Shown here: positions 1-13,339 of the stretch, one piece after another | Layout of the letters: every line of letters starts with the position of its first letter | Numbering within the stretch: position 1 is the first letter of the stretch | NCBI GenBank assembly: GCA_013054445.1 | Contig: JAAMPI010000070.1 | Coordinates: forward strand, 1-64,000 | Direction of reading: 5' to 3' | Source of the DNA: Cudoniella acicularis | Taxonomy: Eukaryota > Ascomycota > Leotiomycetes > Helotiales > Helotiaceae | Length of the DNA stretch: 64,000 nucleotides | Position numbers and translations under genes: made by a program | Notes under the pieces: model-generated | What the model was told of the DNA's origin: nothing | The model's input: the letters and a program-made list of their open reading frames with translations, nothing else | Database searches by the model: none

Positions 1-555
1 GAGGAGCACATCCGGAGAAACAGCCGTCTGTTTTTAGAGAGATTTTGCCGCAGTTGGTTCCGCCTGGGGTGAGGTAGACGTTTGCTTCGCCCTGGGGGAA
101 ATGGTTGTTAGCTTTTGAAGGGGGGGGGGGGGTAGGGGAAGGGTGGACGAACTTGATCTCCGGTTTGGCATTCATAGAACTCGCCGCCACCGATATAGGA
201 GAGTGTTCCGTCGCAGCCGACTGTGAAGCCGGAGGTGGGTGTTGCGCCGACGTCGCACTGGAATTGAGATGTTGGTGCTGCTTGATGTTAGTCCTTTACA
301 GTAAAGGATTCATTGTGAAAGAAACATACGGGTCAAGATACAGCCACGACCATTGGCATCTGTGATTGAGGTACCGCTGATGCAGTACTCTGCTGGGGCC
401 AGAGGACCATTAACCCTGTTCTGGCCGTCATCGAGTTGGCCCAGAGTGCCAGTCACAGCACCGGAAGCACTCAGGTGAAAGCAGCACGGCGCATCGCGGG
501 CGATGAGTGCAGTTGTTACTGCGGCCAACGAAAGAGCAGGGAAGAAGATCTTCAT
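1..555 (-). CDS. Small secreted cysteine-containing protein (3' end outside window)
   Basis: Three exons are read as complement(1..91, 153..277, 330..555) with introns of 61 and 52 nt; both have GT/AG ends and the phases agree. The protein starts with a clear signal peptide of about 18 residues (MKIFFPALSLAAVTTALIA). The mature part is short, with spaced cysteines (CC near residue 24, then CDV, GCDG, ECQTG, NCGK, GCFSGCAP). This organisation is typical of small secreted fungal proteins of unknown function, some of them effector-like. No catalytic motif is visible. The reading frame is still open at base 1, so the C terminus is missing. Intron 2 carries a 13-G homopolymer. The exon chain is well supported; the function is unknown. 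Confidence 0.75.
120..132. repeat. Homopolymer run of 13 G
   Basis: Thirteen consecutive G on the + strand lie inside the second intron of the secreted-protein gene, where they form the C-rich tract just before the 3' splice site. The exact length is likely to be unreliable in sequencing. Confidence 0.9.
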
Positions 556-1815
556 AACGAATGGGTTATTTATTAGTACTGTGGAAATAAACGACAGTGA
601 TTGATGTAATGTAGATGTTTTTAAAAAGCACGAGCGAAAACTTTTAGTACGAGGAATCGAGAGATCTTATAGGAAATCTTTTCATGTCTCACCACTACGT
701 CGATGATGTCAACGTACAAACCTTTTCCCTCCATTGAGACAACTTCTCGTATTTAAAAAGCCAAAAAGCCGTCATGATCAGCAAAACAATCAATTGGGTC
801 GCATAAACACTTGACCATACCACAAACCCATTTCACGATGCTTTAGAGGATGGAAACCTAAACAGGAAATTTGTTTTGGTCGGATAGGCCTCTCGGCTCG
901 TTCGGCAACCATGCAGTTCGTATTCAAGCTTATTACCCCGCATTCTGGAAAAGATGGTTTCTGTTATTGGTTGACATCTGCAGTGAAAGCATGTTTTTGG
1001 GTCAGTGGCGTTTAGAAAGTGCCGAATGAGGTGTTTTGAGGTGTCATAAACTTCTGAGCGTCAGGTGCTCTTGAACTGAACTTAGAAGGGAGTGAGGTGG
1101 TTGGATCATGTGATCGTGATTTATTTTTGGATTGGAAATTTGCTTGACTCAGTCAGGAAATATTAATATAAAATTTGTAATTAGAAAAACTGTGACTTAT
1201 CGTCAAGATAGCTGGAAAATTAAGAGTAAGCTGCAAGTTTGATAAACCCGTTGGTATATCCTTTGTCTATGAAGCTTCTCAAACAGTTGAAAAAATGGAC
1301 ACTGCAATGCTGTAGTATATTTTGACAAATGACGGATAATGGAGATCTCTTAATTTATTTACACACTATGCATACAATATCTAACCCGAGTTTGTGGTTA
1401 TTTCCGGGTTTTAAAGTGTTTGTGGGGATTGAGATTTCCTGAAGGGGACCCCGAAGCAAATTAGAACAATCAAAATGATGTTCTGCGATTGGGCTAGTTA
1501 ACTGAAATATATCCTTAGCTAATGACTAACTGGCTTAATCGACAACCTAGACCGTGACATAATTCCGAATTTCTACTAGTAATAGTAGAATGATATGTTA
1601 TGGTAGAGGAGACAATCGTAGTGAGAGAGTCCAAGAGACATTCACACAATTTCATAAAAAGAGATAGTCTTTCTCCTCGTGTGAATTTGACCCCTATTCT
1701 TCGGGCTATTGTATGAATGCGCAATGGTAAAAGTCAGGTAGCGCCAAAAGGGAATCCCCGATATGAAAGCATTTTCAAGTCTCGCAGAAACAATTACTTT
1801 CTTGGTCTCGGACGA
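556..1815. other. Intergenic, no gene recognised
   Basis: This 1.26 kb AT-rich stretch has only short open frames without family features. It presumably contains the 5' region of the secreted-protein gene and the 3' region of the HET-domain gene. Confidence 0.6.
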
Positions 1816-3510
1816 CTAAGCTGTTTGCCGAATAGCAAGATTCTCGGAGGGAGTGTCAGGACTAGGTGTAATATCTATACTAACGAGATAACAGCGAGCA
1901 TCTTCCCTTGGCTGCCTCCGTACCCTTGCAGTCATTATTGCCCCGGACTGCAGTTGTATCTGAACCCTGTCGATAGGGGAATATCCCCGCGGATTCAAAG
2001 CTTTAATAAATTCTGCAGCTGAATCGTGGTAAGGACCTTTTTGGAATGACATCTGGAGGTTGCGCGTGACGTCATTGAAGACTCGTAGATAGAACGGATC
2101 GGAACCATCTTTAGGTGTGAATAAAATGATAGCATGGCGGACAATAGAGACTGTTATGTCAGGCACGAAGGGAATTGGCCCCTGAGACTCTAAAGCTTGA
2201 ATTGAAAATTTGAACTTTAGGAGGTCCGATAGGTGTATCAATAAATGAGTTAAAACGAACGGCTTTCCAAGTTCCACTCTCGTAGATCCTTGAGGGACGA
2301 AGACAACCTTGTTAACCATTGAATTTGACGTGAATCTTCGATGGTCAACCTGTGTCATGAAGTAAAACCGGTGATACAAAATTCGTTTATAGGTTTGCAA
2401 GAAAGGCTTAAACGAGCTTTCCAGTTGAGCAACTAGATGAAGGGCAAGATACCGGTCATTGTTCCTACTGTAACATTCTAGTGGGAATATAATTTCACTG
2501 GGGAACTCGGGGTCAAACCTAACTTCGAGCTGTATTCCTTTATTCGCCATTAGATAAAAATTAGGGCGTGTCAGTACACGCCCAGGTGATTCCTTAACCA
2601 TCACATCTCCCGATTGCGCAAAGGCCATCACTGACTCGGCGAGCAGTCCAGTTTCTGTGGCGTCAGGATCTAGCCAGGCGAAGATCGACCTGTCGTCACT
2701 CGTGGATATGATCTCGGATTGGAGTCTCAAGAAGGACTTCTCAGCTCCCTCTCCATACAAGATAGGCATGCTGATATTAAAGAGTCCCATAAGGCAATAC
2801 GCCAGGTCCTCAGGTCTCGTCGTCTGCCGTTTCGAAGCCCAGAACATCCTTTGCGCTACGCACGCATTAAACGGTCTAAATAGATGCCTGATTCTTGTCA
2901 CGTCTTCTAAAACGTTCACAAGGGATATTTTGCTTCCAAACTCATTCCACTCTTGGTCGAAAAACAGTAAATCATCAGGCGCAATGAGCTCCTGCAGCGT
3001 CCATCCCCTGGTAAACCATTGACTTCTCCGAAACGCAGATCCAGGCTCTGCATGGCTTTCTTCCGGTCCAGGCGAGACATCAGACAGGTACACATAGCAG
3101 ATATGTGCGTTTTTATACCAGCGAAACATGGAATTGATAGCTTCAGAGAGCTCAGCACTACTGCTTTTGTCGATGCAGCAAGAATCTATCCACCTTTTAA
3201 AATTTTTTGTCAGCCTACATCTACACATTAAGAAAGTGATGTCCTCCATCCCACGATACAATCGACGGGAAGGTGGGCTAGTTAAAATATCACAATTACT
3301 CACAGTGTATTTATAGCCGTCGAGGGCAGCCTGGCGGCAGCAGCCTTGGACCTTCGCCGATCCGGTTTTCATCGAGGGACCACGGCCCTCGCGCATGTCT
3401 CGGAAGCTGACTTCGGAGTCACCCCATCTGTGGGATAAGATTGTGTAAGGTGGGATTTTGTCACCGACGAAGTCGGCGAATTCGAGTGTGGAGACGTCGA
3501 GGAGCCTCAT
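1816..3510 (-). CDS. Heterokaryon incompatibility (HET) domain protein
   Basis: HET-domain proteins act in fungal non-self recognition and in triggering incompatibility cell death. The N terminus has the classic HET opening (MRLLDVSTLEFADF, then PPYTILSHRWG at residues 21-31), followed by WIDSCCIDK, the SEAINSMFRWYKNA block and RGWTLQELIAP. After the HET domain comes the usual PEDLAYCLMGLFNI / PILYGEGAEKSFLRLQ block and then a divergent C-terminal half with no recognised domain. The frame is open for 564 codons. However, 37 codons at 3194-3303, between GYKYT and WIDS, look like an unspliced intron: GTGAGT donor, CTGAC branch, AG acceptor, 110 nt. Removing it would shift the frame by one base, so either the intron is retained or there is a one-base error or mutation at the donor. 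Family assignment is firm; gene integrity is not. Confidence 0.8.
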   Translation of the reverse strand: MRLLDVSTLEFADFVGDKIPPYTILSHRWGDSEVSFRDMREGRGPSMKTGSAKVQGCCRQAALDGYKYTVSNCDILTSPPSRRLYRGMEDITFLMCRCRLTKNFKRWIDSCCIDKSSSAELSEAINSMFRWYKNAHICYVYLSDVSPGPEESHAEPGSAFRRSQWFTRGWTLQELIAPDDLLFFDQEWNEFGSKISLVNVLEDVTRIRHLFRPFNACVAQRMFWASKRQTTRPEDLAYCLMGLFNISMPILYGEGAEKSFLRLQSEIISTSDDRSIFAWLDPDATETGLLAESVMAFAQSGDVMVKESPGRVLTRPNFYLMANKGIQLEVRFDPEFPSEIIFPLECYSRNNDRYLALHLVAQLESSFKPFLQTYKRILYHRFYFMTQVDHRRFTSNSMVNKVVFVPQGSTRVELGKPFVLTHLLIHLSDLLKFKFSIQALESQGPIPFVPDITVSIVRHAIILFTPKDGSDPFYLRVFNDVTRNLQMSFQKGPYHDSAAEFIKALNPRGYSPIDRVQIQLQSGAIMTARVRRQPREDARCYLVSIDITPSPDTPSENLAIRQTA

Positions 3511-4000
3511 TTTGAGGGTTTCGTGGGAGGGCTGTAGCCTGTTGCGACGAAGAAGCGAAGACTGCTGATTTCGGTACTATGTATATATTGTGGGAAAATG
3601 GCATTCTATTGATCCTGGATTCGTGGTAGAAAGTAAAAATTGAGGCAGGGTAGATCCGTGTTCGAAAAATTATGTTGTTATGTCGAGGTGAACAAATATG
3701 TGTTGTGAACTCGCGATCTTTGAGGCTCTCTTTCCGCACAGCCACCCCCACGATGTCCGTCCAGGCCGGAGTAAAAAGTAAAGATTTCAAACAGGCTACA
3801 GTAAGTACTACGAGAAATCGAAAACGAACACGACGTATGAAAGGCTCATGTTGGAATATATTTGGCTAGCTATTCCGTTGTCCAAAAATAAAGAAACCAA
3901 GGACAGCCCATGCTTTAGCACGATTATATTCAGAAAAGACAAAAGGTTCGCGAAAGGGATAAATTCTTGACTTTATTTAGACAATAGCTTTGAGCGTTGA
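3511..4000. other. Intergenic, nothing recognised
   Basis: About 490 bp between the HET gene start and the end of the amidase gene. It is AT-rich, with no conserved open frame or RNA-like structure that I can see. Confidence 0.6.
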
Positions 4001-5781
4001 TCAAGCGTCGTATTTCAACGTCTTCCAGTCATTGCTCTTCTCCCAGCTAGCAGCAACCTTCAAACAAGTTAAATCCTTAAATTTTCTTCCAACAATTTGT
4101 AACCCGGTCGGCAAGAATGCCTTTCTGTCATCCTTCGCCGGTACAAAGACAACGAGTAAGCTCAGCCCAGGATGACCACTTGAGTTGAACGTAGCTGTGT
4201 TGTAAGTGGCACCGATAGTTCTGCTCAACATCGGTAATGGTCCAAGTGTCCGACCCCCTTCTTCACAAATCTTGACCGGAGGGAAGATAATTGTAGGCAT
4301 AACAAGGACATCGATATCTCGGAACACTCGCTCATATTCGTCATTCAACTTTCGCAGCAAGTTTGTGCATCGAGCATGGAGTGGAGCACCAAATATCTTC
4401 TGCAGGAACAACCCTCTGAGGTAAATGTTCTGCCCACCAGGACCGAGAGCATCAAATGCAGCTTGCGAAAGCTCTTTCCCAACTTGAGTTGACCGTTCTG
4501 GGAATAAGTGTTGTTTTCGTCCTGCAGGGTTGGCGAGAAGACCTTGTGCTGTACCAGCTATAGGAAGGGCAACCATCCAGATCATTCCACTCTCTTTGTG
4601 GAGGGGAATGCTGATCTCTTTGAGCTCTGTACCAAGGTCGCCGAGTTTGGCGATTGCAGCACGGGATGCAGCAGCGATGTCTGGATCTGTCACCGGATCT
4701 TCGAAGCCTTCTTTGAGGATGCCAACTTTCATGCCTTTCAAGGGATTTAGGGATGGAGATGTGTCTTCGAGATGATTCTTGACTTCTTGGCCAAATCTGA
4801 TATGCCCTTGAGGCCAGTTATATGGTTGGCGATCATCGATCCCGTCTGTTCCGGCAATTACCTCGAGAAGCGTTGCGCAGTCCTGGACAGTTTTTGCCAT
4901 TGGCCCGGCATGATCAATGGTAGCTTCCAGTGAGATACAACCAGTGTATGGTACCAGTCCCCACGTTGGTTTCAAGCCCACCACACCGCAGTTTGCAGAC
5001 GGTAGACGGATAGATCCTCCTTGATCAGCACCAATTGAGAGATCGACTTTTCCAGAAGCCAGCAGACGGCCGGAGCCTGGAGACGAGCCACTTGTGCTAT
5101 AGCCATATGCATACGGGTTGTGAACGGGCCCGGTAACAGATGTATCACTATCCACATTAATCAGCTGTTGTCCGAAAGCCCCACCATTTCTTCCAAAGCC
5201 CTAGATATTTTAACAACACATACCTCACTGCACCAAAACAGTTATTTTCGCAAGCAGCCTTGCCAGTTATAATGCCTCTAGCATCTAAGACCCTTGTCCC
5301 CAGTGTAGCATCAACAGTCGGCACCCAGTCCACCGCTCCCGTCTCATTTGTGCATTGAACTCTAGCTAGAGCGATGTTCTTCAATGCAACTGTTTTCCCT
5401 TCCAACTCATTGCTCTTTGACTTCGTCGCTTTCACCGTTGCCTACCATGCCCATCCCCCGTAATCTGTATCTTCTGGCCCGGATGGTCGGTGGATATTTG
5501 TTCGAGGGTAAATGGTGGTGTCAACAGTGGGGTAATAGCCGGGTAGTGTGAGGGTTTCTTTCGCGCAGTGGCTGAGACCAGCAAGGAGTGCTGCCCAATC
5601 TTCGAGTTCGGAGGCTGGAATCGAAAGATCATGGGTGGATGCGAGGGTGGAGACTTCGGTGGTCGTGATGAGGGAGTCTTTTCTGCAGAAGGCTGGTTAG
5701 CTAACATAGCCTTGGATTCGTAAATGACATTGGGGGATTGCCTGGAACGTACTGAGCCTCACCGAGAACACTGACAGGCAT
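4001..5781 (-). pseudogene. Amidase-signature family gene with in-frame TAG
   Basis: Amidase-signature enzymes hydrolyse carboxamides with a Ser-Ser-Lys triad. Exons are complement(4001..5147, 5224..5682, 5753..5781) with GT/AG introns of 76 and 70 nt; the phases agree and give about 544 residues. Visible family features are GKTVALKNIALA (triad Lys region), AACENNCFGAVSDTSVTGPV, YGYSTSGSSPGSG (glycine/serine signature) and GADQGGSIRLPSA (catalytic Ser). Codon 90 is TAG at 5442-5444, inside the conserved GGWAW-x-ATVKAT stretch, where Lys, Arg or Gln would be expected. Homology continues on both sides in the same frame, so splicing cannot remove the stop. The gene is therefore probably inactive, or the base is wrong. 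The true N terminus may be longer: an open frame at 5874-6056 on the same strand starts MTTIYNPPFFLSQQ and may be a 5' remnant. Confidence 0.7.
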
Positions 5782-6589
5782 TTTGACAGGGTGCCTTGCA
5801 AGCTACAGATATGCGAAGGGAAATCGAGGAGTCTTGGGATATAAATGTGTCGACAGCTCATGTGGAGTCTGCGTTATCGGTGAGATATCGCGGTTTTCGC
5901 GCCGCGGCTGTTCGTGTCAGTGCCGACATCGTGGTTTGCTGACTCGGAATCTGTGACAGCGATATTCGCATAGAGCCGATGAATCGTAGGAGGTCGGATT
6001 ACGTTGTTGGAGGTTTGTTGTGATAGGAAGAAGGGGGGATTGTAGATGGTGGTCATGGCCTCCGAAAAGGGGCTGCGAGATTACGATAAGAAATTCGGTT
6101 AGGGCGGGGTTCCAAAAAAAAACTTTGACGTCTTGAAAATATTCCCTGCATACCTATGCACAGTTGATTGTGCTCGAAGCAAAAGCAAAAACACGTTAAT
6201 GTTTCTGTGCTTACAATCGAGAGAGCTGTCGATTGGATTCCAAGAATTGTGCAAGAATTTGTTTGCACAAACATTTCCTATACTAGATAATTTGATTATC
6301 AACAGCAGATTTTACAGGCTTGCTGCTAAACTAATTATGCGGCTCTAGGATGCTTGTAAGAAATGAATGCAATCGCAAATGGAGATCACAAATCGGGTGT
6401 ATGTTGAGAAGGGTTCATTATAGTCATAACTACCGTCACATATGATCGGCCTATATCCACCCAACCACCCATCCATTCCAGCAAACAAACCCGCCAAAAC
6501 AAAGTATCTACCAAGATTTACACCCATACAATTTGCAATCGATTTGATACAAAGCAGTAGAAAAAACGCCCTTTTTTTAAAATGCGCAT
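5782..6589. other. Intergenic, possible amidase 5' remnant
   Basis: Contains the 60-codon minus-strand open frame 5874-6056 mentioned under the amidase, and the 3' flank of the glutamate dehydrogenase gene. Nothing else is recognised. Confidence 0.5.
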
Positions 6590-8105
<1,516 letters not shown>

Positions 8106-9855
8106 GGTGGAAATGGGTTTGGGTATCTCGGAAAGCTGAATATGAGCAGGAATTTAGCAGAGGCGTGCAATGAGTAGTTGCGAAGATGTTCTGAGGAAAG
8201 ATATGAGGGCAAGAGGGACCTTTTATGCGTGGTGGGGGAGCTTGGAGCTTTGAGGAGCTAGGCTGGGGAGCATCCAACCAGCCTCGAGGTAGGGGATCAG
8301 TGAATGCGGTGCAACTCGCTCACTCACTGGACTTGGCAGAGCGAGAGAAAAAAAGGAATTTTGTGGCTGACCTTGAACATGTACGCTGCAGTGTTCGCAT
8401 CAGCTCCAAGAACCACTCACAGGCAGGTCTGCTTCTCCATAATGGTTCTATATTGCGGGAATGGCGTGCCACTTCCCTCGTCCGGAATCGGGGGAGATCC
8501 AGCAGCTCAACACAGCGTCGACGGCGTGGGGCACATCTTCCGCTATGGACGGCCGTCAGAACCCACAGTCTTGGGGAGCTTCGCCTACGCTCGCCCTGGA
8601 CAAGCTGCTGTCTGTTTACCTCGATATCGGTGATGGGTGGCGGTTGAGGATTTCGGTACTCATGCAGCCCCTCCAGGGCCCTGGCTGGCCCAGCGATGTC
8701 GTTGATAAAAGACCGGTGTCACCGATCTTATCGTCCTACAGTGATTCGCCAATGTCTAAATCTGGTGCGCCTTCCACTATAAAAATTGGGGCAGGCTTGG
8801 AGCTCCAGGCGGCTTCCGGGGTGGTGTGTGCGCCCGAGTGGTTCTTCAGTGGGCTGGCCGATGACTTACAGGGAGAGCTAACACGCGACCGCCCACTAAC
8901 GTCGCCTAAAATCTTGCCCCTGGTCGGCAAGAATAGGAGCTGCAGCAGCCAACCACAGGCACCCTACCCCGCGGAAGACACCCTCTCGAGGCCCTTCAAC
9001 GAGCGGAATTGCAGGGACTGAAAAACATGAGAGTAAAAGCTTGACAGCCCAAAACACTTGTTTTGCCCGCCATGCTTTTTCTCTCCACGGTTTTCCACGC
9101 AACCTAAACACCATGCGCGGTTTCGATTGAAAATATTTTCATGGTTCATCTAAATCGCTCACAGCGGAGGCGTGCGAGAAAGCGGGGGCTTCTAGAAGAA
9201 GGGTTCCAGAAACACGCATCACGCGGTGGCTCGATTTTGACAGCCACCGGTCTCGGACGACAAGACAGACAAGGCCAGCAAAAGTTTTTTCGCTCATCTC
9301 AGCCTTGTTTGGACTTTTCCTGATCTCCAGGCCTCCTTCAATTCCATGTCTTCGTGTCCGGGAATCCGGATGGCGTCAAATATGATGGCCATACCGGCCC
9401 GGAGCTTTCCCTCCTCCTCCCGATGTGTCTCACATCTCTTCCGGGTTCTTCCTTACTGGAAGTGGGATTTGCAGGATACTTCCTGGGCACAGCCTTGCTT
9501 GGGTATCGTTGTTACTGGCTGGCACTGGTTCTAGACCATAATTAACTTTAATCGAGTTGGCCAGCGTTAAATGGGCCTTCAGACCGCCCTTTCCGACATT
9601 TTTGGAACAAGCATTCATGCCACGTACTAAACAACTCCGAGCGGTAACCTGGCAGGAGGTGCTAATGAACAACAGAAACAACAAAATAAGAGTTCCTGAC
9701 TGTTTTCCTGGACGGTGTACTAGGTACCATTTCGACAATGCCACCGCCGATTCCAGGGTGTTGTTGGTATATATGCTAGTATATGATACTGCGATTTTGG
9801 GGGAAAGGCAGAGATGCGCTGCAACTCTCTGTGTTGTATAATCCCTCTCATTGAA
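8106..9855. other. Long 5' region of glutamate dehydrogenase, no gene supported
   Basis: This 1.75 kb is presumably promoter of the dehydrogenase plus the 3' flank of the reductase. A 186-codon plus-strand frame at 8461-9021 has no conserved features and is not called. Confidence 0.5.
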
Positions 9856-10804
9856 TTAATCCGCATCTGTAGGGTCCCAGTCTGTCACTAAAACCTCGTC
9901 GAGTCCATCCAAGACATTCATGTCGCTTTCCTCGATTTCGAAAGAGTCGACAGCCGCGTTACTCACAATTCGATCCTTCTTCACACTTTTGGGAAGTGGC
10001 ACGTAACCATGCTGCAAGCTCCATTTCACCATCAATTGTGCCCAGGAACATTTATACTTCTTCGAAAGCTCGACGATTGTGGGGTGTCTTGTTCGTAGAG
10101 CTCGAGCAAGAGGCGCGTATGCCTCTACGACAATATCGTGCTCGTGGCAGAACTGGGTGATATCTTTTCGTGTATTAAAGGGGTGGACTTCGACTTGGTT
10201 CACGGCTGGGACGATCTTCGCCTTCGAATCGAGGAGTTCTTGCAGCTATGACGACAGGATATCAGAATTAAGAGTTATGGAGTTGGTGCTGGAGGAGGAT
10301 CAAACTTACATGTTTGACTCCAAAGTTGCTAACGCCTCCACACCTCACCTCGCCCTCACTAATCGCTTCCTCAACAGCGCGCCAGCACTCCAATCTTCTC
10401 GATTTCCCACCGTAAGGGCTATGCAGTAGATACAAATCGATGTATCCAAGCCCGCACTCCTTCAAACTCTGCTTGATCTTCCTTCGCGTGTCGTCGTATC
10501 CCACATTGCTCTTCAGCTTGGTTGTGAACCACAAATCTTCGCGTTTCGTCTGATCTTGGGACGAAAGGAATTTGTTGATAGAAGAGCCAACCTCTTCTTC
10601 GTTCGCATACCATTCTGCGGAGTCTATGGCGCGGTAACCAGCTTGGAGGGCGTGAGTTACTGCGCTGGAACATTCTCGTCCAGAGGTCATGTAGACTCCG
10701 AGGTGGAGGCGCGGCATTTGAACGCCATTGTTGAGTTTGATGGTGCTGCCGAGCGCGTTGGTTGCGGATGACATCTTTGATGCTTTCGAGAGCAAATCCT
10801 GCAT
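9856..10804 (-). CDS. Aldo/keto reductase family protein
   Basis: NAD(P)H-dependent reductase of carbonyl compounds; the substrate cannot be inferred. Two exons, complement(9856..10245, 10310..10804), are separated by a 64-nt GT/AG intron after the GVSNFGVKH motif. The protein is 294 residues from the first ATG or 284 from MSSATNALG; the second start fits the family better. Catalytic tetrad candidates are Asp and Tyr in [13 protein letters not shown], Lys in [10 protein letters not shown] and His in [17 protein letters not shown] and the cofactor-binding block [10 protein letters not shown] are present. Length and motif order are those of a complete AKR. It is followed downstream of the P450 on the same strand, 0.6 kb away; shared function is only a possibility. 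Confidence 0.9.
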
Positions 10805-11436
10805 TGATTATGAAGTGGGCGTGATGGCGTTGCAAGTGGGAGGGATGAAAGGATTCGGGAAATAAATATTCTCGGAGAAACTCTCCCGAACTCCGATGAC
10901 GATGACGTGCACGAAAGTTGCGCATCTACCGCTCACGGAATGCAGATTATGCAACTTGATCTCAGCTGGGTACCTCTGGTAGTGCTTTTTTGCTCTACGA
11001 ACGGGGACTTCGAGCGCATTTTTTTACCTCCGAGGACCCTGAGTGGGTCTGGCTTCGGAGGCAGCGTGCCCCTGAAAGGCAAGTCGCTTAGGCTCCCTGC
11101 CCCTATAGATTTAGCGAGCAATGCCCTGGAATACCCTTGAACTCTTTTCACCATCGGACCTTCACAGCACCTACACATAGGAAAATTCGAATCATCCTCA
11201 CCATTGACTTAGGATTATTCAATTATGTTCAAAGTCGATCCGCGATACATTTCATCCCGAAAATCGGTTTGAAATAATCAATGTTTTCGAATTTCAGTAA
11301 CCCAACCGGTACAGCAGCTCTCTTCAGAGAGCGACCTGACCAGAACATCCCACAAGAAGCCAGCTTTATAAGTGTAGAGTGATGGCAAAATAAGGATCAA
11401 AACTCCACGGAAACGATCCGAACGAGAGAAAGAAAA
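10805..11436. other. Intergenic between reductase and P450
   Basis: About 630 bp holding the reductase promoter and the P450 3' flank. No additional gene or structured RNA was recognised. Confidence 0.6.
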
Positions 11437-13339
11437 TCAAGCCCGGGTCAAAGAAACAACCTTCACTCTCACGCCCAAAGTCTCCTTGGAAGGCTTCCCA
11501 ATAGCACAATCTCGAACAACATCAATATCCCTCTCCTTTTTCGTCTCAAAGAGTTCGAGATTGAAGCGGCGAATCATCATCGCAAGTACGAAATACATTT
11601 CGGCATACGCAATGCTTCCAGTTCGTTAGTAACGATATGAAAGGTCTAGGTGTGCACTCACTCCATCCCCGAACACATCCTCGTTCCCTTATTAAAAGTA
11701 ACGAGATACTGTTCTCCTTCGGGATTATACTTCTCATGGTCTTCAATCCACCTTTCGGGGAGGAACTCGTCCGGGTCTTCGAAAATTTCGGGATCGAGGA
11801 GGACTTTGCGGATTGTTATACTCATGGGTGTCTAAGAGAACAAAAAAGTAAGCATAAACTAGGCAAGAGCGAGGCATTTTAAAGGTATGAGGAATTCTCA
11901 CCTTGGGAGGGATCATCCAACCCGCGACTTTGACCTCTGTCGGTGCCACGAGGGGCAGTCTCGACGTAATCAATCCCGTTATGCGAAATATTTCCTTGAT
12001 CGCTGCGGTCTATTCTTGATCATTCACCATTTTTCTTGAGCAAGTGGACAAGTTTAACTCACCAACCAAGGAAGCTTCTGCAACACGCTCAACTCAGGTA
12101 TCTCATCCCTCTCAATCCACACTTCTTCCAACTCTTTCCGTATTCGTGCACGCACTCTAGGGTTAGTAAGTATATGATACAAGCCAACCGTGAGATGCCG
12201 TGCCGTTGTTTCCGCTCCTGCAATCACGACTAGAAAAGCCTCCTGCGAAAGCCGAGATAGTGTCTTCTCTTCAGGTGGCAAGGGGCTATCATGTAATATC
12301 TGCAGCAACCTCGGCCCTTCTTCTTTCTCATACCCCCCTTCTCCCTTCAACGCCAAACCCTCGAGAAATCTTTCGGCATGATTATGCATATCCTTAACAA
12401 GTCTCAGCTTCCTATGACGCAAGAAGAGGAATGACAACCCACCCAATGCATCCTCAAGAACCTCCCCATCTCCGGCGCCAAAACCTCCACCAACCCCAGC
12501 GGCGCTTTCTTCCCTAAGACTAACAAAAACGGAAAATGCTTAATCAACGGTGTAACATCCGCCACCGCCTCAATCGTCCTATTCCAGTCCTCAGCCGCCC
12601 TCCGATCCTCTTGCAACCCCATCGATTTCCCCAACGCAAGACGACAGATCGTGTCTGTGGTGAACGCCAAAAATACCATTCGCAGATCTAACGGTTTTTT
12701 ACTATTGAATGCATCGAGGAAGTTGGAGGAGATGTGTTCGACTTGTGAGCGGGTGAGGGGTGAGAAGGAGTGAATGTTGCGTTTGGAGAAGAAGGGACTG
12801 GTTGCTAGACGCCTTTTTCGGTGGAGTTCGTGTGGGACAGTCCCTTGTGCTGGGTACTCGTGTTAATTTTTCTCCTGAGAAACTTTTCCTCCGTGAGTAT
12901 CTAACTTGCTAAGGGTACTCCTAGCAACCGGGCTGCTGGAAGCCATTTATCTCTATGCGTGGGATTCTTGGCATATATCGTCTCGAAGCTCCTGGAGTCT
13001 TTGATGTGTATCTCGTCAGGGTTGATTCGAACTACTGGACCTATTGTTTACTCCTGTCAGCCTCGCCACCTCTTCACCTCGAGACGTGAATCACCTGCCG
13101 TAGATTTCATGCATGCGATCTATCTCGGTAGGAAACTGGCCGCCAACACCTTTAATGATATCGAAGTACCATTCGTACCATTTCGTTGCGGCAGCGAGTT
13201 TTGGGCCTGGGAATTTGGCGAGGGGGTGGAAGAAGAGGCGGTAGATGACAAGTCCTATGATGTAAATGGGGAAGAGGGTGAGGTATAGGGGTAAGTTGAA
13301 AGGCATTTCAAACCTAAAAGCTTGTGGATTGGAAAGCAA
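11437..13339 (-). CDS. Microsomal cytochrome P450, seven exons
   Basis: Heme-thiolate monooxygenase anchored in the ER; substrate unknown. Exons are complement(11437..11614, 11662..11831, 11902..12009, 12063..12411, 12462..12849, 12906..13040, 13099..13339). Lengths and phases sum to 522 residues, the usual P450 size. Seen in order: an N-terminal membrane helix ([20 protein letters not shown]), [39 protein letters not shown], the I-helix [10 protein letters not shown], the K-helix ExxR (KEIFRI), the PERW-type motif (PDEFLPERW), and the heme loop [10 protein letters not shown] with the cysteine ligand. Intron 1 (13041-13098) needs a GC donor to restore YGPVV. The 50-nt intron 12412-12461 has a weak GTTCTT donor but a good pyrimidine tract and exact phase. 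Its arrangement beside the reductase may reflect co-function, but no backbone enzyme is nearby. Confidence 0.9.

Noticed and set aside
8461..9021. 186-codon plus-strand frame upstream of glutamate dehydrogenase
   Set aside because: No family motif, no splice logic and composition like non-coding sequence; probably chance in a GC-richer promoter.
12412..12461. Apparent frameshift in the P450 after LAPEMGR
   Set aside because: A 50-nt GT-AG intron with a pyrimidine-rich 3' end restores the exact phase and a 522-residue protein, so no lesion is needed.
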